From IMG/VR virus record IMGVR_UViG_3300018080_000184, positions 1 through 62,850 of that record: a DNA stretch of 62,850 bases; one strand, 5' to 3'. Below the pieces are notes generated by a model that was given only the letters and a program-made list of their open reading frames with translations, ran no database searches and had not been told where the DNA came from. This DNA is from a virus. Positions 35,025 to 40,747 of the stretch are shown here, piece by piece; the first letter of the stretch is position 1; the number at the start of each line of letters is the position of its first letter. The position numbers were made by a program, and so were the translations under genes.

Positions 35025-35039
35025 GCAGGTAAAAGAACT

Positions 35040-35092
35040 GCCCCGAGAGGACCGCGCCGACAATGGGCGCATTTTCGATGTCCTCTCGGGGC
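35040..35092. terminator. Hairpin 1 of the 35-kb convergence zone
   Basis: 12-bp arms GCCCCGAGAGGA (35040-35051) and TCCTCTCGGGGC (35081-35092), just after the last plus-strand gene of the late block. It is part of the 35025-35409 stretch, which has no convincing protein gene and mainly holds hairpins and promoter-like elements. Confidence 0.6.
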
Positions 35093-35098
35093 GGGAAC

Positions 35099-35125
35099 CA
35101 ACAGAAAGGACTATCCTTTCTGTTG
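35099..35125. terminator. Hairpin 2 of the convergence zone
   Basis: CAACAGAAAGGA (35099-35110) and TCCTTTCTGTTG (35114-35125) with a 3-nt loop. Perfect 12-bp stem. Confidence 0.6.
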
Positions 35126-35127
35126 TT

Positions 35128-35155
35128 GCAGAGCCGCCATAATGGGCGGCTCTGC
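35128..35155. terminator. Hairpin 3 of the convergence zone
   Basis: GCAGAGCCGCC (35128-35138) and GGCGGCTCTGC (35145-35155) with a 6-nt loop. It follows hairpin 2 after 2 nt. Stacked hairpins here may stop polymerases arriving from both sides or form a structured RNA. Confidence 0.6.
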
Positions 35156-35179
35156 CGGAGTCGTCGCCGGAGCCGTGCC

Positions 35180-35193
35180 GCGCGGTACCGCGC
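35180..35193. repeat. 14-bp palindrome GCGCGGTACCGCGC
   Basis: Perfect spacer-free palindrome between hairpin 3 and the duplicated leader at 35220-35262. Could be a dimer-binding site or another RNA stem. Confidence 0.7.
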
Positions 35194-35231
35194 AGTTCAC
35201 CGCTCGCGCTAACGCTCTCCTTTCTAAAATT

Positions 35232-35260
35232 CTTCTGCCAGAAAAATCTTTGAATTTTCA
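35232..35260 (-). promoter_or_regulatory. Promoter-like element, copy 2 of the duplicated leader
   Basis: Minus strand: TGAAAA, 17 nt, GG-CAGAAG, then GAATTTT and AGAAAGGAG. The stretch 35220-35262 is nearly identical to 2940-2982. The -10-like hexamer is weaker than in copy 1. Transcription would run into hairpins 3, 2 and 1. A GTG-start reading frame of ~28 codons follows, but I do not regard it as a supported gene. Confidence 0.35.
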
Positions 35261-35293
35261 CTACTTAGCTAAAAAAGGAGAGTTTTGAAGAAA

Positions 35294-35329
35294 CGCCCAG
35301 GGCGGCCGTGTCAGCGGCCGCCCTGGGCG
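35294..35329 (-). terminator. Strong terminator hairpin of the leftward replication operon
   Basis: 15-bp perfect stem (arms 35294-35308, starting CGCCCAGGGC, and 35315-35329) with a 6-nt loop. On the minus strand it is followed by TTTCTTC and, further on, a run of seven T (CTCCTTTTTTTAG), fitting an intrinsic terminator for the operon that starts near 51.5 kb, and for any RNA started at 35393. Confidence 0.7.
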
Positions 35330-35387
35330 AGTTTCTGGAAAGGAGGAAGCGGGCACCGGCTGGGGGTAATAACCGATACCCGCTCCA
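35294..35387 (-). ncRNA. Candidate small RNA between promoter 35393 and terminator 35294
   Basis: Predicted ~90-nt transcript, assuming a start ~7 nt after the TATAAG box and an end at the terminator stem. It contains a potential 5' stem (AGCGGG with CCCGCT) before the terminator hairpin and also TCCTCCTTTCC, which is complementary to ribosome-binding sites of the GGAAAGGAGG type used by genes at 2930 and 57519. It could therefore act on translation. Entirely inferred from sequence layout. Confidence 0.3.
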
Positions 35388-35392
35388 CTACT

Positions 35393-35421
35393 CTTATACC
35401 GTTTCCCGTTTAGAATTTTCC
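35393..35421 (-). promoter_or_regulatory. Phage-type promoter element at the end of the replication operon
   Basis: Minus strand: GGAAAA, 17 nt, TATAAG in the context ACGGTATAAGAG. It overlaps the stop of the SAP-like gene and is followed after ~65 nt by the terminator at 35294-35329, so it would make a short RNA without an ORF. Confidence 0.55.
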
Positions 35422-35583
35422 GGCTTCTTGCGAGGCACGCTTGATAGCCAGGATCATCTGTTCCCGTGTTGCAGGTGCGGCAATGCCGATCTTGTCACAA
35501 AGTTTCCTGAGCGCGTTCAGGGGAAAGTCATCAATGCGGTCATCGAGCTGGAGGACTGTGTCCTGTGGCCCGAGTCTTCGCAC
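35410..35583 (-). CDS. SAP-like small DNA-binding protein (57 aa)
   Basis: GTG start at 35583 overlaps the upstream stop by one base (TAGTG), so translation is coupled. The central segment FPLNALRKLCDKIGIAAPAT followed by REQMILAIKRA fits the SAP fold: a helix ending in a Leu-rich L-x-x-L-C-x-x-x-G-I turn, then a second helix. SAP domains bind DNA or recruit nucleic-acid enzymes. It is last in the replication operon, after an AT-hook protein, which supports a DNA-associated role. It is easily missed because it is short and starts at GTG. Confidence 0.6.
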   Translation of the reverse strand: MRRLGPQDTVLQLDDRIDDFPLNALRKLCDKIGIAAPATREQMILAIKRASQEAGKF

Positions 35584-36269
35584 TATTCGCTGATGTGCTT
35601 CTCAGCACGTTCCTTGGCCATCTTGATGATGGCCCCGAAGTTCTTGATCGGGTTGGCAAGTCCGACTTGAAAGGCGCGGGCGAAGGAGAGCTTGACCGTC
35701 TCACTCAGATCGACCACCTCCGAGCGCGTGGTGATGACCGTCGTGTGGATGGCTTCCACGAGCTGAGATATGGAGTCGGCGAGGCTGATGAGTGTGTCCA
35801 GCTTCTGCTCGATGTCCCCGTTTGCTCGCGAGACCGGCGCCTTGCCGATGCTCTCCTCTGCTGGCGCCTCATCGTCAAACGGGTTGGTGCTGGCACCGTT
35901 CCCGCCTTCCTCGTCACCAAAAAGGTTGCTGTAGGGGTCGCTGTCGATCTGGGGCTCTTCTTTCTTCTTGGGAGGACGACCGCGCCTCTTCGGGGTTTGC
36001 TGCGTTTGTGTCATTGCTTCTTCCTTCTCCTTCTCCTTCTCAACGGATGGGCTTGTGTACCCCTGCAACATCTCCATTTGGAGACGACCTGCATCGTAGG
36101 CATCGAGGATAAGCTCGATGAGCGCAGAGGGTCCTTCTTCGTCTGCTGTTTGAATGGCTTCTTCACCCTCACCGGCCAGCACAAGAAGCCGCCGCATTCG
36201 GTAGCGGGACATGTGCGTCAGCTTTGTTTCTACGGCGCGGCGAGCCGTATCAGCTTTCGCTTTCGTCAT
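35583..36269 (-). CDS. AT-hook protein with acidic middle and helical C-terminus
   Basis: 228 residues from MTKAKADTARRAVETK, with GAGGAGACAAGCT before the ATG. The N-terminal ~80 residues are helical. Around residue ~100 there is a clear AT-hook (PKRRGRPPKKK), known to bind the minor groove of AT-rich DNA. Next comes an acidic stretch (FGDEEGGNGASTNPFDDEAP) and a C-terminal helical domain (~150-228). This is probably a DNA-binding accessory or nucleoid-like protein of the replication module. It overlaps the previous gene by 20 nt. Confidence 0.65.
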   Translation of the reverse strand: MTKAKADTARRAVETKLTHMSRYRMRRLLVLAGEGEEAIQTADEEGPSALIELILDAYDAGRLQMEMLQGYTSPSVEKEKEKEEAMTQTQQTPKRRGRPPKKKEEPQIDSDPYSNLFGDEEGGNGASTNPFDDEAPAEESIGKAPVSRANGDIEQKLDTLISLADSISQLVEAIHTTVITTRSEVVDLSETVKLSFARAFQVGLANPIKNFGAIIKMAKERAEKHISE

Positions 36270-36654
36270 AGCTTGTCTCCTCGGCTGAAATAGTGTCTGC
36301 ACTTGCTAGATAACAAACAAGCACCTCCATGTCACTGTGCTGGTAACAGTTGCCGTTGCACTGCAGAAGCATCTGATCTTTGATCCTATCGTAGTGGATT
36401 CGGATGAAACGAGCTATGCGATCGCGTAACGCATCAATCGGATTCTCAATCTTTTTGCTCTCTCCCTGCTGCAGCAGCTCAATGAGCTCCTCATGAGGAA
36501 TTCCTCGATGCGCGCGAATTCCCAATAGCCGCAAGATTTCGACCATTTCGGTCTTGTTCATAAACGGTAGATCGTTTGAATTGATGCGGATACCGTTCGT
36601 CTGGATTTCCACGTCCCAATCAATCTTTGGGAACACCCATCTGCGCTTTGCCAT
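36250..36654 (-). CDS. SAP-like/zinc-binding protein
   Basis: 134 residues. Residues ~33-64 (KTEMVEILRLLGIRAHRGIP then HEELIELLQQ) resemble a SAP-type helix-turn-helix, like the small gene at 35410. A Cys/His cluster (C99, C103, H106, C114; QCNGNCYQH) could bind zinc. A DNA-associated role in the replication operon is likely but unproven. The ribosome-binding site is weak (GAGACC). Confidence 0.6.
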   Translation of the reverse strand: MAKRRWVFPKIDWDVEIQTNGIRINSNDLPFMNKTEMVEILRLLGIRAHRGIPHEELIELLQQGESKKIENPIDALRDRIARFIRIHYDRIKDQMLLQCNGNCYQHSDMEVLVCYLASADTISAEETSYDESES

Positions 36655-36663
36655 TTTTGGTCT

Positions 36664-37137
36664 CTATTGCCCAAACGCACGGGCCCAATCCTCATCCAGC
36701 TCGACAAGAGTGATTTCTACGCGGGGGTCATTTGGATCAACGAATTTGAGCTTGCGGATGTGAAAAAGGTGGCTGTCGTCCACTCCGATCGCGGTCATGA
36801 GGCCGTCGACAAGCAACTTCTGTCGGTTCTGCGTATCAACCTTCCGGTAGCGGGAGCGCGTTATACCCTTTGACCAGTTGACATTTTCGATGACCGGAAA
36901 GTAAGCACTGATGCTGATTGCGTAGGGGACATCGGTGCGCAATTGGATTGAGGAGTGGGCAGCGAGGTCGGCCACCCTGCTGGCTACCAAGGTTTTGTAC
37001 GACTTGGCTTCGGCCGTTAGGATGCGGCCTCGTCGACCGCGCAGCGTCGTGTAGATGTGATTATCGGTTGGTGGGAGCGGTAAAGTCAGGTGCAGCCGCG
37101 GCTTGCTGTGGTGGAGATCTAGGCCATCCTCAATCAT
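36664..37137 (-). CDS. rusA: RusA-family Holliday junction resolvase
   Basis: 157 residues. The N-terminus LTLPLPPTDNHIYTTLRGRR matches the RusA opening (PP-x-x-N). The catalytic block is KVDTQNRQKLLVDGLMTAIG followed by VDDS: D101, N104, K107, D111 and the DD pair 120-121 fit the metal-binding acidic residues and lysine of RusA. The family cuts four-way junctions symmetrically; in phages it resolves recombination or replication intermediates before packaging. A ribosome-binding site CGAGGGG lies within the end of the upstream gene, which it overlaps by 8 nt. Confidence 0.85.
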   Translation of the reverse strand: MIEDGLDLHHSKPRLHLTLPLPPTDNHIYTTLRGRRGRILTAEAKSYKTLVASRVADLAAHSSIQLRTDVPYAISISAYFPVIENVNWSKGITRSRYRKVDTQNRQKLLVDGLMTAIGVDDSHLFHIRKLKFVDPNDPRVEITLVELDEDWARAFGQ

Positions 37138-37717
37138 GTTTGCCCCTCGGTACGTGCGTCCCTCGGCCCAACGCGACGTTGTGGGCGCGTTGATGCTGGT
37201 CCATCTCTCGCTTTCGGTATTCGACGTCGCGAGAAAGGACGCCTCGAGCGCGCTCTAGGCCCTCGCAGATGGCACGTAGGTCTTTGGCGATGCCCACCCA
37301 TTTGATCCACGCCTCCTCGAGATCCAAGCAGCGGTTATCCGTTGCGGCCTTGGCCTTTCGCTCTTCGCCGGTGCCCGTCGCCGACAAGTAGACTCGGTGA
37401 CGCATGCGACGGTACTTGCGCTCCGCTTTGATTTCTTTGATCTCGGCTCGAGAAAGCATTCGTGTGGCGTAAGCGTAGACTGACACATAGGCGCCTTGCA
37501 GATCCGAGTTTTCTCGATTTGTGAGTTCCGAGATACGTTCGGGCAGCTCCTGGATGCGTCCGTTGAACATTTTGATTGCTGGTGCCGGGTCGAACCCGAG
37601 TTGTTTTATCGCGGCATCGATCTCTGCTTCGATGCCGTCGAACAGTTTGGTGAACCGCTCATAGTCATCGACCATGCTGGCCACAGCCAGCCGCTCTGTT
37701 CTCCGTCCTTGCGGCAT
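37130..37717 (-). CDS. Helical DNA-metabolism protein, possibly a recombination mediator
   Basis: 195 residues, almost entirely helical and highly charged. The C-terminal third (LEEAWIKWVGIAKDLRAICE then GLERARGVLSRDVEYRKRE) recalls the C-terminal helices of T4 UvsY-type mediators, and it lies near recA; this is a suggestion, not a confident match. Start at 37717 lies four bases after the upstream stop; an in-frame ATG at 37675 (MVDDYERF) is an alternative. Confidence 0.5.
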   Translation of the reverse strand: MPQGRRTERLAVASMVDDYERFTKLFDGIEAEIDAAIKQLGFDPAPAIKMFNGRIQELPERISELTNRENSDLQGAYVSVYAYATRMLSRAEIKEIKAERKYRRMRHRVYLSATGTGEERKAKAATDNRCLDLEEAWIKWVGIAKDLRAICEGLERARGVLSRDVEYRKREMDQHQRAHNVALGRGTHVPRGKHD

Positions 37718-37720
37718 TTC

Positions 37721-38557
37721 TCACACCCGACTTGGCTTGGCTCCTCGTACACGGGATATGTTGGGCCGACACTCGGTGAAGAATTTGCACCGAAAGCATC
37801 CACGATTTGTGGCACGTTCGGGCTCGTCGCTATTGTGTAGCTCGTACTCGAGTATCCTGCGCAGTCGGTGCTCAATCTCTGTCCAAAGTTTCTTGTCGAA
37901 GTAGATGAAGTAGGCGCGCATGCTCGAGTCGTTTTTGCAGTAGTAGAGAAGAACAGTCAGCGGCCGCCCACTGGTCTTCATGTACCCGTGCACCTGCTTG
38001 ACGTACCGCTTGTCTGGGGTGCTGCCGAGGCGCTCGAAGCCGGACTGATTGATCGTTTTATACTCCCAGATGAACGGGATAGAGTAGCGTGCGCCGTTGT
38101 GCACGAACTCTCTGGTCTGTGCTCCGTCAGCGCTCCCGCACAAACGAAGTGAGCGGGTGTCTCGATTCGTTTCCCAGAAAGCGACTTCCTCGTGGTACTC
38201 GTAGTCGTGAACGAGTGCCCGGGTGTGTTGGTAATATTGCATCTGCAAATGGATGGCAGTTCCGGTATCAAATATCAATTGAGTGCTGCTGTCGGTGCGA
38301 GATCTTTCCTTGGCGCCAACCAACTCCAAGAACAGGTACATGTCGCAAGGATTGCCGAGGCTTGACGGGTGGAACATGGCCTTCGTGCGTGGTTGGTTCC
38401 AGTCATGCAGGGATCGCCAAGGAATCTGTCTGACTCGCACCTCTTTGGCCCAGTCTTTCAGCTCCTGGGCAGGATCCCATGAAGCGATTGCCTCGCGCGC
38501 TCCTGGATGGGCAGCGAAGTCGTCAATCGTCTGTATCGTGATTGGTGTTGCGGTCAT
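37721..38557 (-). CDS. Cas4/RecB-like PD-(D/E)XK exonuclease with Fe-S cysteines
   Basis: 278 residues. A lone N-terminal Cys (C71, GNPCDMYLFLEL) and a C-terminal trio (C254, C257, C263 in CFRCKFFTEC) match the 4Fe-4S cluster layout of Cas4/AddB-type nucleases. The active-site signature is D144 (GSADG) and E165-x-K167 (WEYKT). The family degrades DNA ends; in phages it processes recombination substrates. No Cas1/Cas2 or CRISPR repeats are nearby, so a recombination role is more likely than spacer acquisition. Overlaps the upstream gene by 35 nt. Confidence 0.75.
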   Translation of the reverse strand: MTATPITIQTIDDFAAHPGAREAIASWDPAQELKDWAKEVRVRQIPWRSLHDWNQPRTKAMFHPSSLGNPCDMYLFLELVGAKERSRTDSSTQLIFDTGTAIHLQMQYYQHTRALVHDYEYHEEVAFWETNRDTRSLRLCGSADGAQTREFVHNGARYSIPFIWEYKTINQSGFERLGSTPDKRYVKQVHGYMKTSGRPLTVLLYYCKNDSSMRAYFIYFDKKLWTEIEHRLRRILEYELHNSDEPERATNRGCFRCKFFTECRPNISRVRGAKPSRV

Positions 38558-39095
38558 CCTGAATCAGCTCCACGAAGTCTTCCCATAGCAGCACGGCGGC
38601 ATTAAGCCCATCGATTCCAATTCGCAGGGCGCCTCCGCGGCCGCTGCTTGCCGCATCACGCACGATCTTGTAGATCAGCGCCTTCGTAATGCGGAAGCTG
38701 CTGGCCTTTGTGAACTTGTCTTCGATGGCCCATCCGGCGTTGCGGAAGTCTCCTTTGGCTACGAGAGCGCCGGAGGCTGGAGTAGTCCGGCCCCCAATAG
38801 CCTCGGCACCCTCGAGCTCGCGCCGCATTGATTGCTTCTTGATTGCACGGCGCTGGCTTTTATCGCGAGTGGTGAACGTATCCTCCGCTGTAATCGTTTC
38901 GGAAATAGTGATCTCCCGACCGCCGCTGGCGAACGTCTTGAGGCAGCTCGGACAGATGGACTCCTCGGATAGACGAGTGGCTCCATCATGGGTACGGACG
39001 AGCACCTCGAGTTGCAGAAGTCCCTCGGGGTCCCAGCAATCCATGCACATGCCCGCATCGGCACGTCTGAGTCGGACTACAACTTGTGCAGGCAT
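38523..39095 (-). CDS. Zinc-finger PD-(D/E)XK nuclease, Holliday-resolvase-like
   Basis: 190 residues. N-terminal C17-x2-C20 and C48-x2-C51 form a probable zinc site. The C-terminal domain has TTPASGALVAKGDFRNAGWA followed by IEDKFTKASSF: D116, E125 and K127 form a PD-(D/E)XK catalytic set, in an arrangement seen in phage and archaeal Hjc-like resolvases and short nucleases. This gives the phage a second junction or structure-specific nuclease beside RusA. The ATG at 39095 is preferred for GGAAG upstream. Confidence 0.65.
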   Translation of the reverse strand: MPAQVVVRLRRADAGMCMDCWDPEGLLQLEVLVRTHDGATRLSEESICPSCLKTFASGGREITISETITAEDTFTTRDKSQRRAIKKQSMRRELEGAEAIGGRTTPASGALVAKGDFRNAGWAIEDKFTKASSFRITKALIYKIVRDAASSGRGGALRIGIDGLNAAVLLWEDFVELIQDDRNTNHDTDD

Positions 39096-40348
39096 GACAC
39101 TTCCGCCGCTTCCAGGCACGCAAGGTACGTCTTCTGGAACAGGTCAGGGTCTTTGCGGAAGGTCCTCGCCAGCTCCACGCCGCCCGTGCCGTACGTGAGG
39201 CCCTCCGCGAGAACCTCTTTGTCTGCAGTGATGAGATCATAGGTGCGCCCGCTCTTCACGACCATACCGTTACGACGAGCCGTCGAGACGAGGTCGGAAT
39301 ACCGATCGAAGCCGTGCGCAAAGTAGTACGCCAGCTCGCCCCTTCCGCCTTCATGGCAGCCGGCCTTGCCTTTCGTCACTTCCCATCCCACGTGCTTCCC
39401 GATTCGTCGGCCATCTACGTCGATGCGGTCCCCATTGGTGAGCATCAGGTCAAGCAGCTTGCCGTGGCGGAATGCGTGAGCTCCACTGATTTCCCAGTCC
39501 CGCTCTTTTATGCTGTTGGTCCGTTTCTTTTTGGCGCGTGCTTGGTTGAGCACGATCAGCGTTGTCCAGTTGAGCTCATCGGTGTCTGGGTTGGCGTAGT
39601 AGTGCCAACACAGCTGCTGGAATTGAGACACGAGCCAGGCCGTGGCCATTTGTCGTGGATCGTGATCCATATCGGTGTCGATACGATATTTGGTTGTAAT
39701 GGCCGCCATGCTGTCAACGACGATGAGCTGACAAACGTTGGCGGCCAAGATGCGCACGATGGAGTCGAGCCGAGCTTCAGCCGTGTCCGAATCGGCAACG
39801 ATGAACTCGCCAATCTGTTTCTTGCGTTCGGCTATTTCTGTCTTCGTGAGAGGTGGAAGATCTCGACAGGCGCGCTCCAGCTGCTCGTGTTCGATGTCCG
39901 TTTCTGAAGAGGAGACGAGGACACCGTTGATTCGTCCGTGCGGTTTGTCGTAGGGCAGCTCGAAGCACACCCACAAAATTCGTGAGTTCTTTCCGTAGAT
40001 TCGTTGATTCATGGCCGCAGCGCAGTTGGCGAGCGCGCTTTTGCCGACGCTGTCCTTGGCTCCGATCTGAACAGCGCCTCCGGCGGGCATGCCCCCACCG
40101 ATGGCGATGTCCAAGGATGGGAGGCCAAAGGGACGCCGCAGCATGAAGGGGTTGGCCGCTTCACTTGCACGCTTGAGCAGCGGCCTTTCTCTGCCCCGGT
40201 TGACGATCGCCATCACTTCGTCCAAGGAAGCGCCTTCAGGAATTTCTGGAGGTGCGGCGTCGGCTTTCTTTTTCGGCCTTTTCGGCTTGGCTTTGGTTGC
40301 AGCGGTCTTTTCAGTTTTTTCAGTCTTTTCAGCTTTGCTCTTTGGCAT
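39077..40348 (-). CDS. recA: RecA/UvsX-like recombinase
   Basis: 423 residues. An N-terminal Lys/Glu/Thr-rich tail (KTEKTEKT repeats, residues 5-30) precedes the RecA core. Walker A is GAKDSVGKS (96-104), Walker B is LIVVDS (D211), and the Glu in VCFELP (129) fits the catalytic position. It would form filaments on single-stranded DNA and drive strand exchange and recombination-dependent replication. The basic tail is unusual and may contact DNA or partners. The ATG at 40348 overlaps the stop of the small zinc-ribbon gene (TGATG). Confidence 0.85.
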   Translation of the reverse strand: MPKSKAEKTEKTEKTAATKAKPKRPKKKADAAPPEIPEGASLDEVMAIVNRGRERPLLKRASEAANPFMLRRPFGLPSLDIAIGGGMPAGGAVQIGAKDSVGKSALANCAAAMNQRIYGKNSRILWVCFELPYDKPHGRINGVLVSSSETDIEHEQLERACRDLPPLTKTEIAERKKQIGEFIVADSDTAEARLDSIVRILAANVCQLIVVDSMAAITTKYRIDTDMDHDPRQMATAWLVSQFQQLCWHYYANPDTDELNWTTLIVLNQARAKKKRTNSIKERDWEISGAHAFRHGKLLDLMLTNGDRIDVDGRRIGKHVGWEVTKGKAGCHEGGRGELAYYFAHGFDRYSDLVSTARRNGMVVKSGRTYDLITADKEVLAEGLTYGTGGVELARTFRKDPDLFQKTYLACLEAAEVSCLHKL

Positions 40349-40494
40349 CACTTTTTCTCGAATGGTGTAGAACCGTGTGTTGGACAGACGGGAGGGTTTC
40401 CTTGAGTGGGAGTTCCGCAGATAGGACAGACGCCTTCCTGCGCAGCCTGCTTTACGTGTTCTTTTTTGTCTGGCTCATACCCGTATTTTTCCAT
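40348..40494 (-). CDS. 48-aa zinc-ribbon protein upstream of recA
   Basis: An excellent ribosome-binding site (GGAAAGGAG, 4 nt before ATG) starts a frame encoding MEKYGYEPDK... with CPIC (C23, C26) and CPTH (C37, H40), a compact C2-C/H zinc knuckle. The stop overlaps the recA start (TGATG) and the start overlaps the end of the upstream gene, so it fills the gap between them exactly. Such small zinc ribbons in phage replication operons often bind nucleic acid or a polymerase. Too short for standard gene finders. Confidence 0.7.
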   Translation of the reverse strand: MEKYGYEPDKKEHVKQAAQEGVCPICGTPTQGNPPVCPTHGSTPFEKK

Positions 40495-40747
40495 CGATCT
40501 CCTTTCCGCTGGCCCGTAGCACTTTTTTCAAAGCAGGGGCTGCTGTAAAGCGAATGCGTCCGTGTTCGACTTCCAATGAAAGCGCGCCCAGGCCGAAGAG
40601 ACTCGTGTGGGCATGGAGCGCCAATTCCACGCCAAGGAAGCACAGGTAGTGGCGGATGATGAGGGAAATATCAGCAGGCCCGAGAAAATACTGCAGGTCA
40701 GATGGGAGCCGCCGATGAATGAGCTGTGCGCGATCGTTGTGAGTCAT
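40475..40747 (-). CDS. Small HU/IHF-like protein (tentative)
   Basis: 90 residues from the ATG overlapping the polymerase stop (ATGA). The first part is helical, and the C-terminal part HTSLFGLGALSLEVEHGRIR followed by FTAAPALKKVL has the strand-loop-strand and closing helix seen in HU/IHF-like proteins (FG-F-x-V, then F-P-x-x-LK). It could be a DNA-bending factor for replication; similarity is weak and judged by eye. Confidence 0.5.
   Translation of the reverse strand: MTHNDRAQLIHRRLPSDLQYFLGPADISLIIRHYLCFLGVELALHAHTSLFGLGALSLEVEHGRIRFTAAPALKKVLRASGKEIDGKIRV

Noticed and set aside
35019-35261. 80-codon minus-strand frame through the 35-kb hairpins
   Set aside because: Its ATG lies inside the promoter-like leader, upstream of the ribosome-binding-site-like AGAAAGGAG, and the peptide is Ser/Arg-rich shadow-like. 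The region is better explained by hairpins.
37721-38557. Cas4-like nuclease as sign of a CRISPR system
   Set aside because: No Cas1, Cas2, effector or repeat array in the window; neighbours are recombination genes, so phage DNA processing is the better reading.
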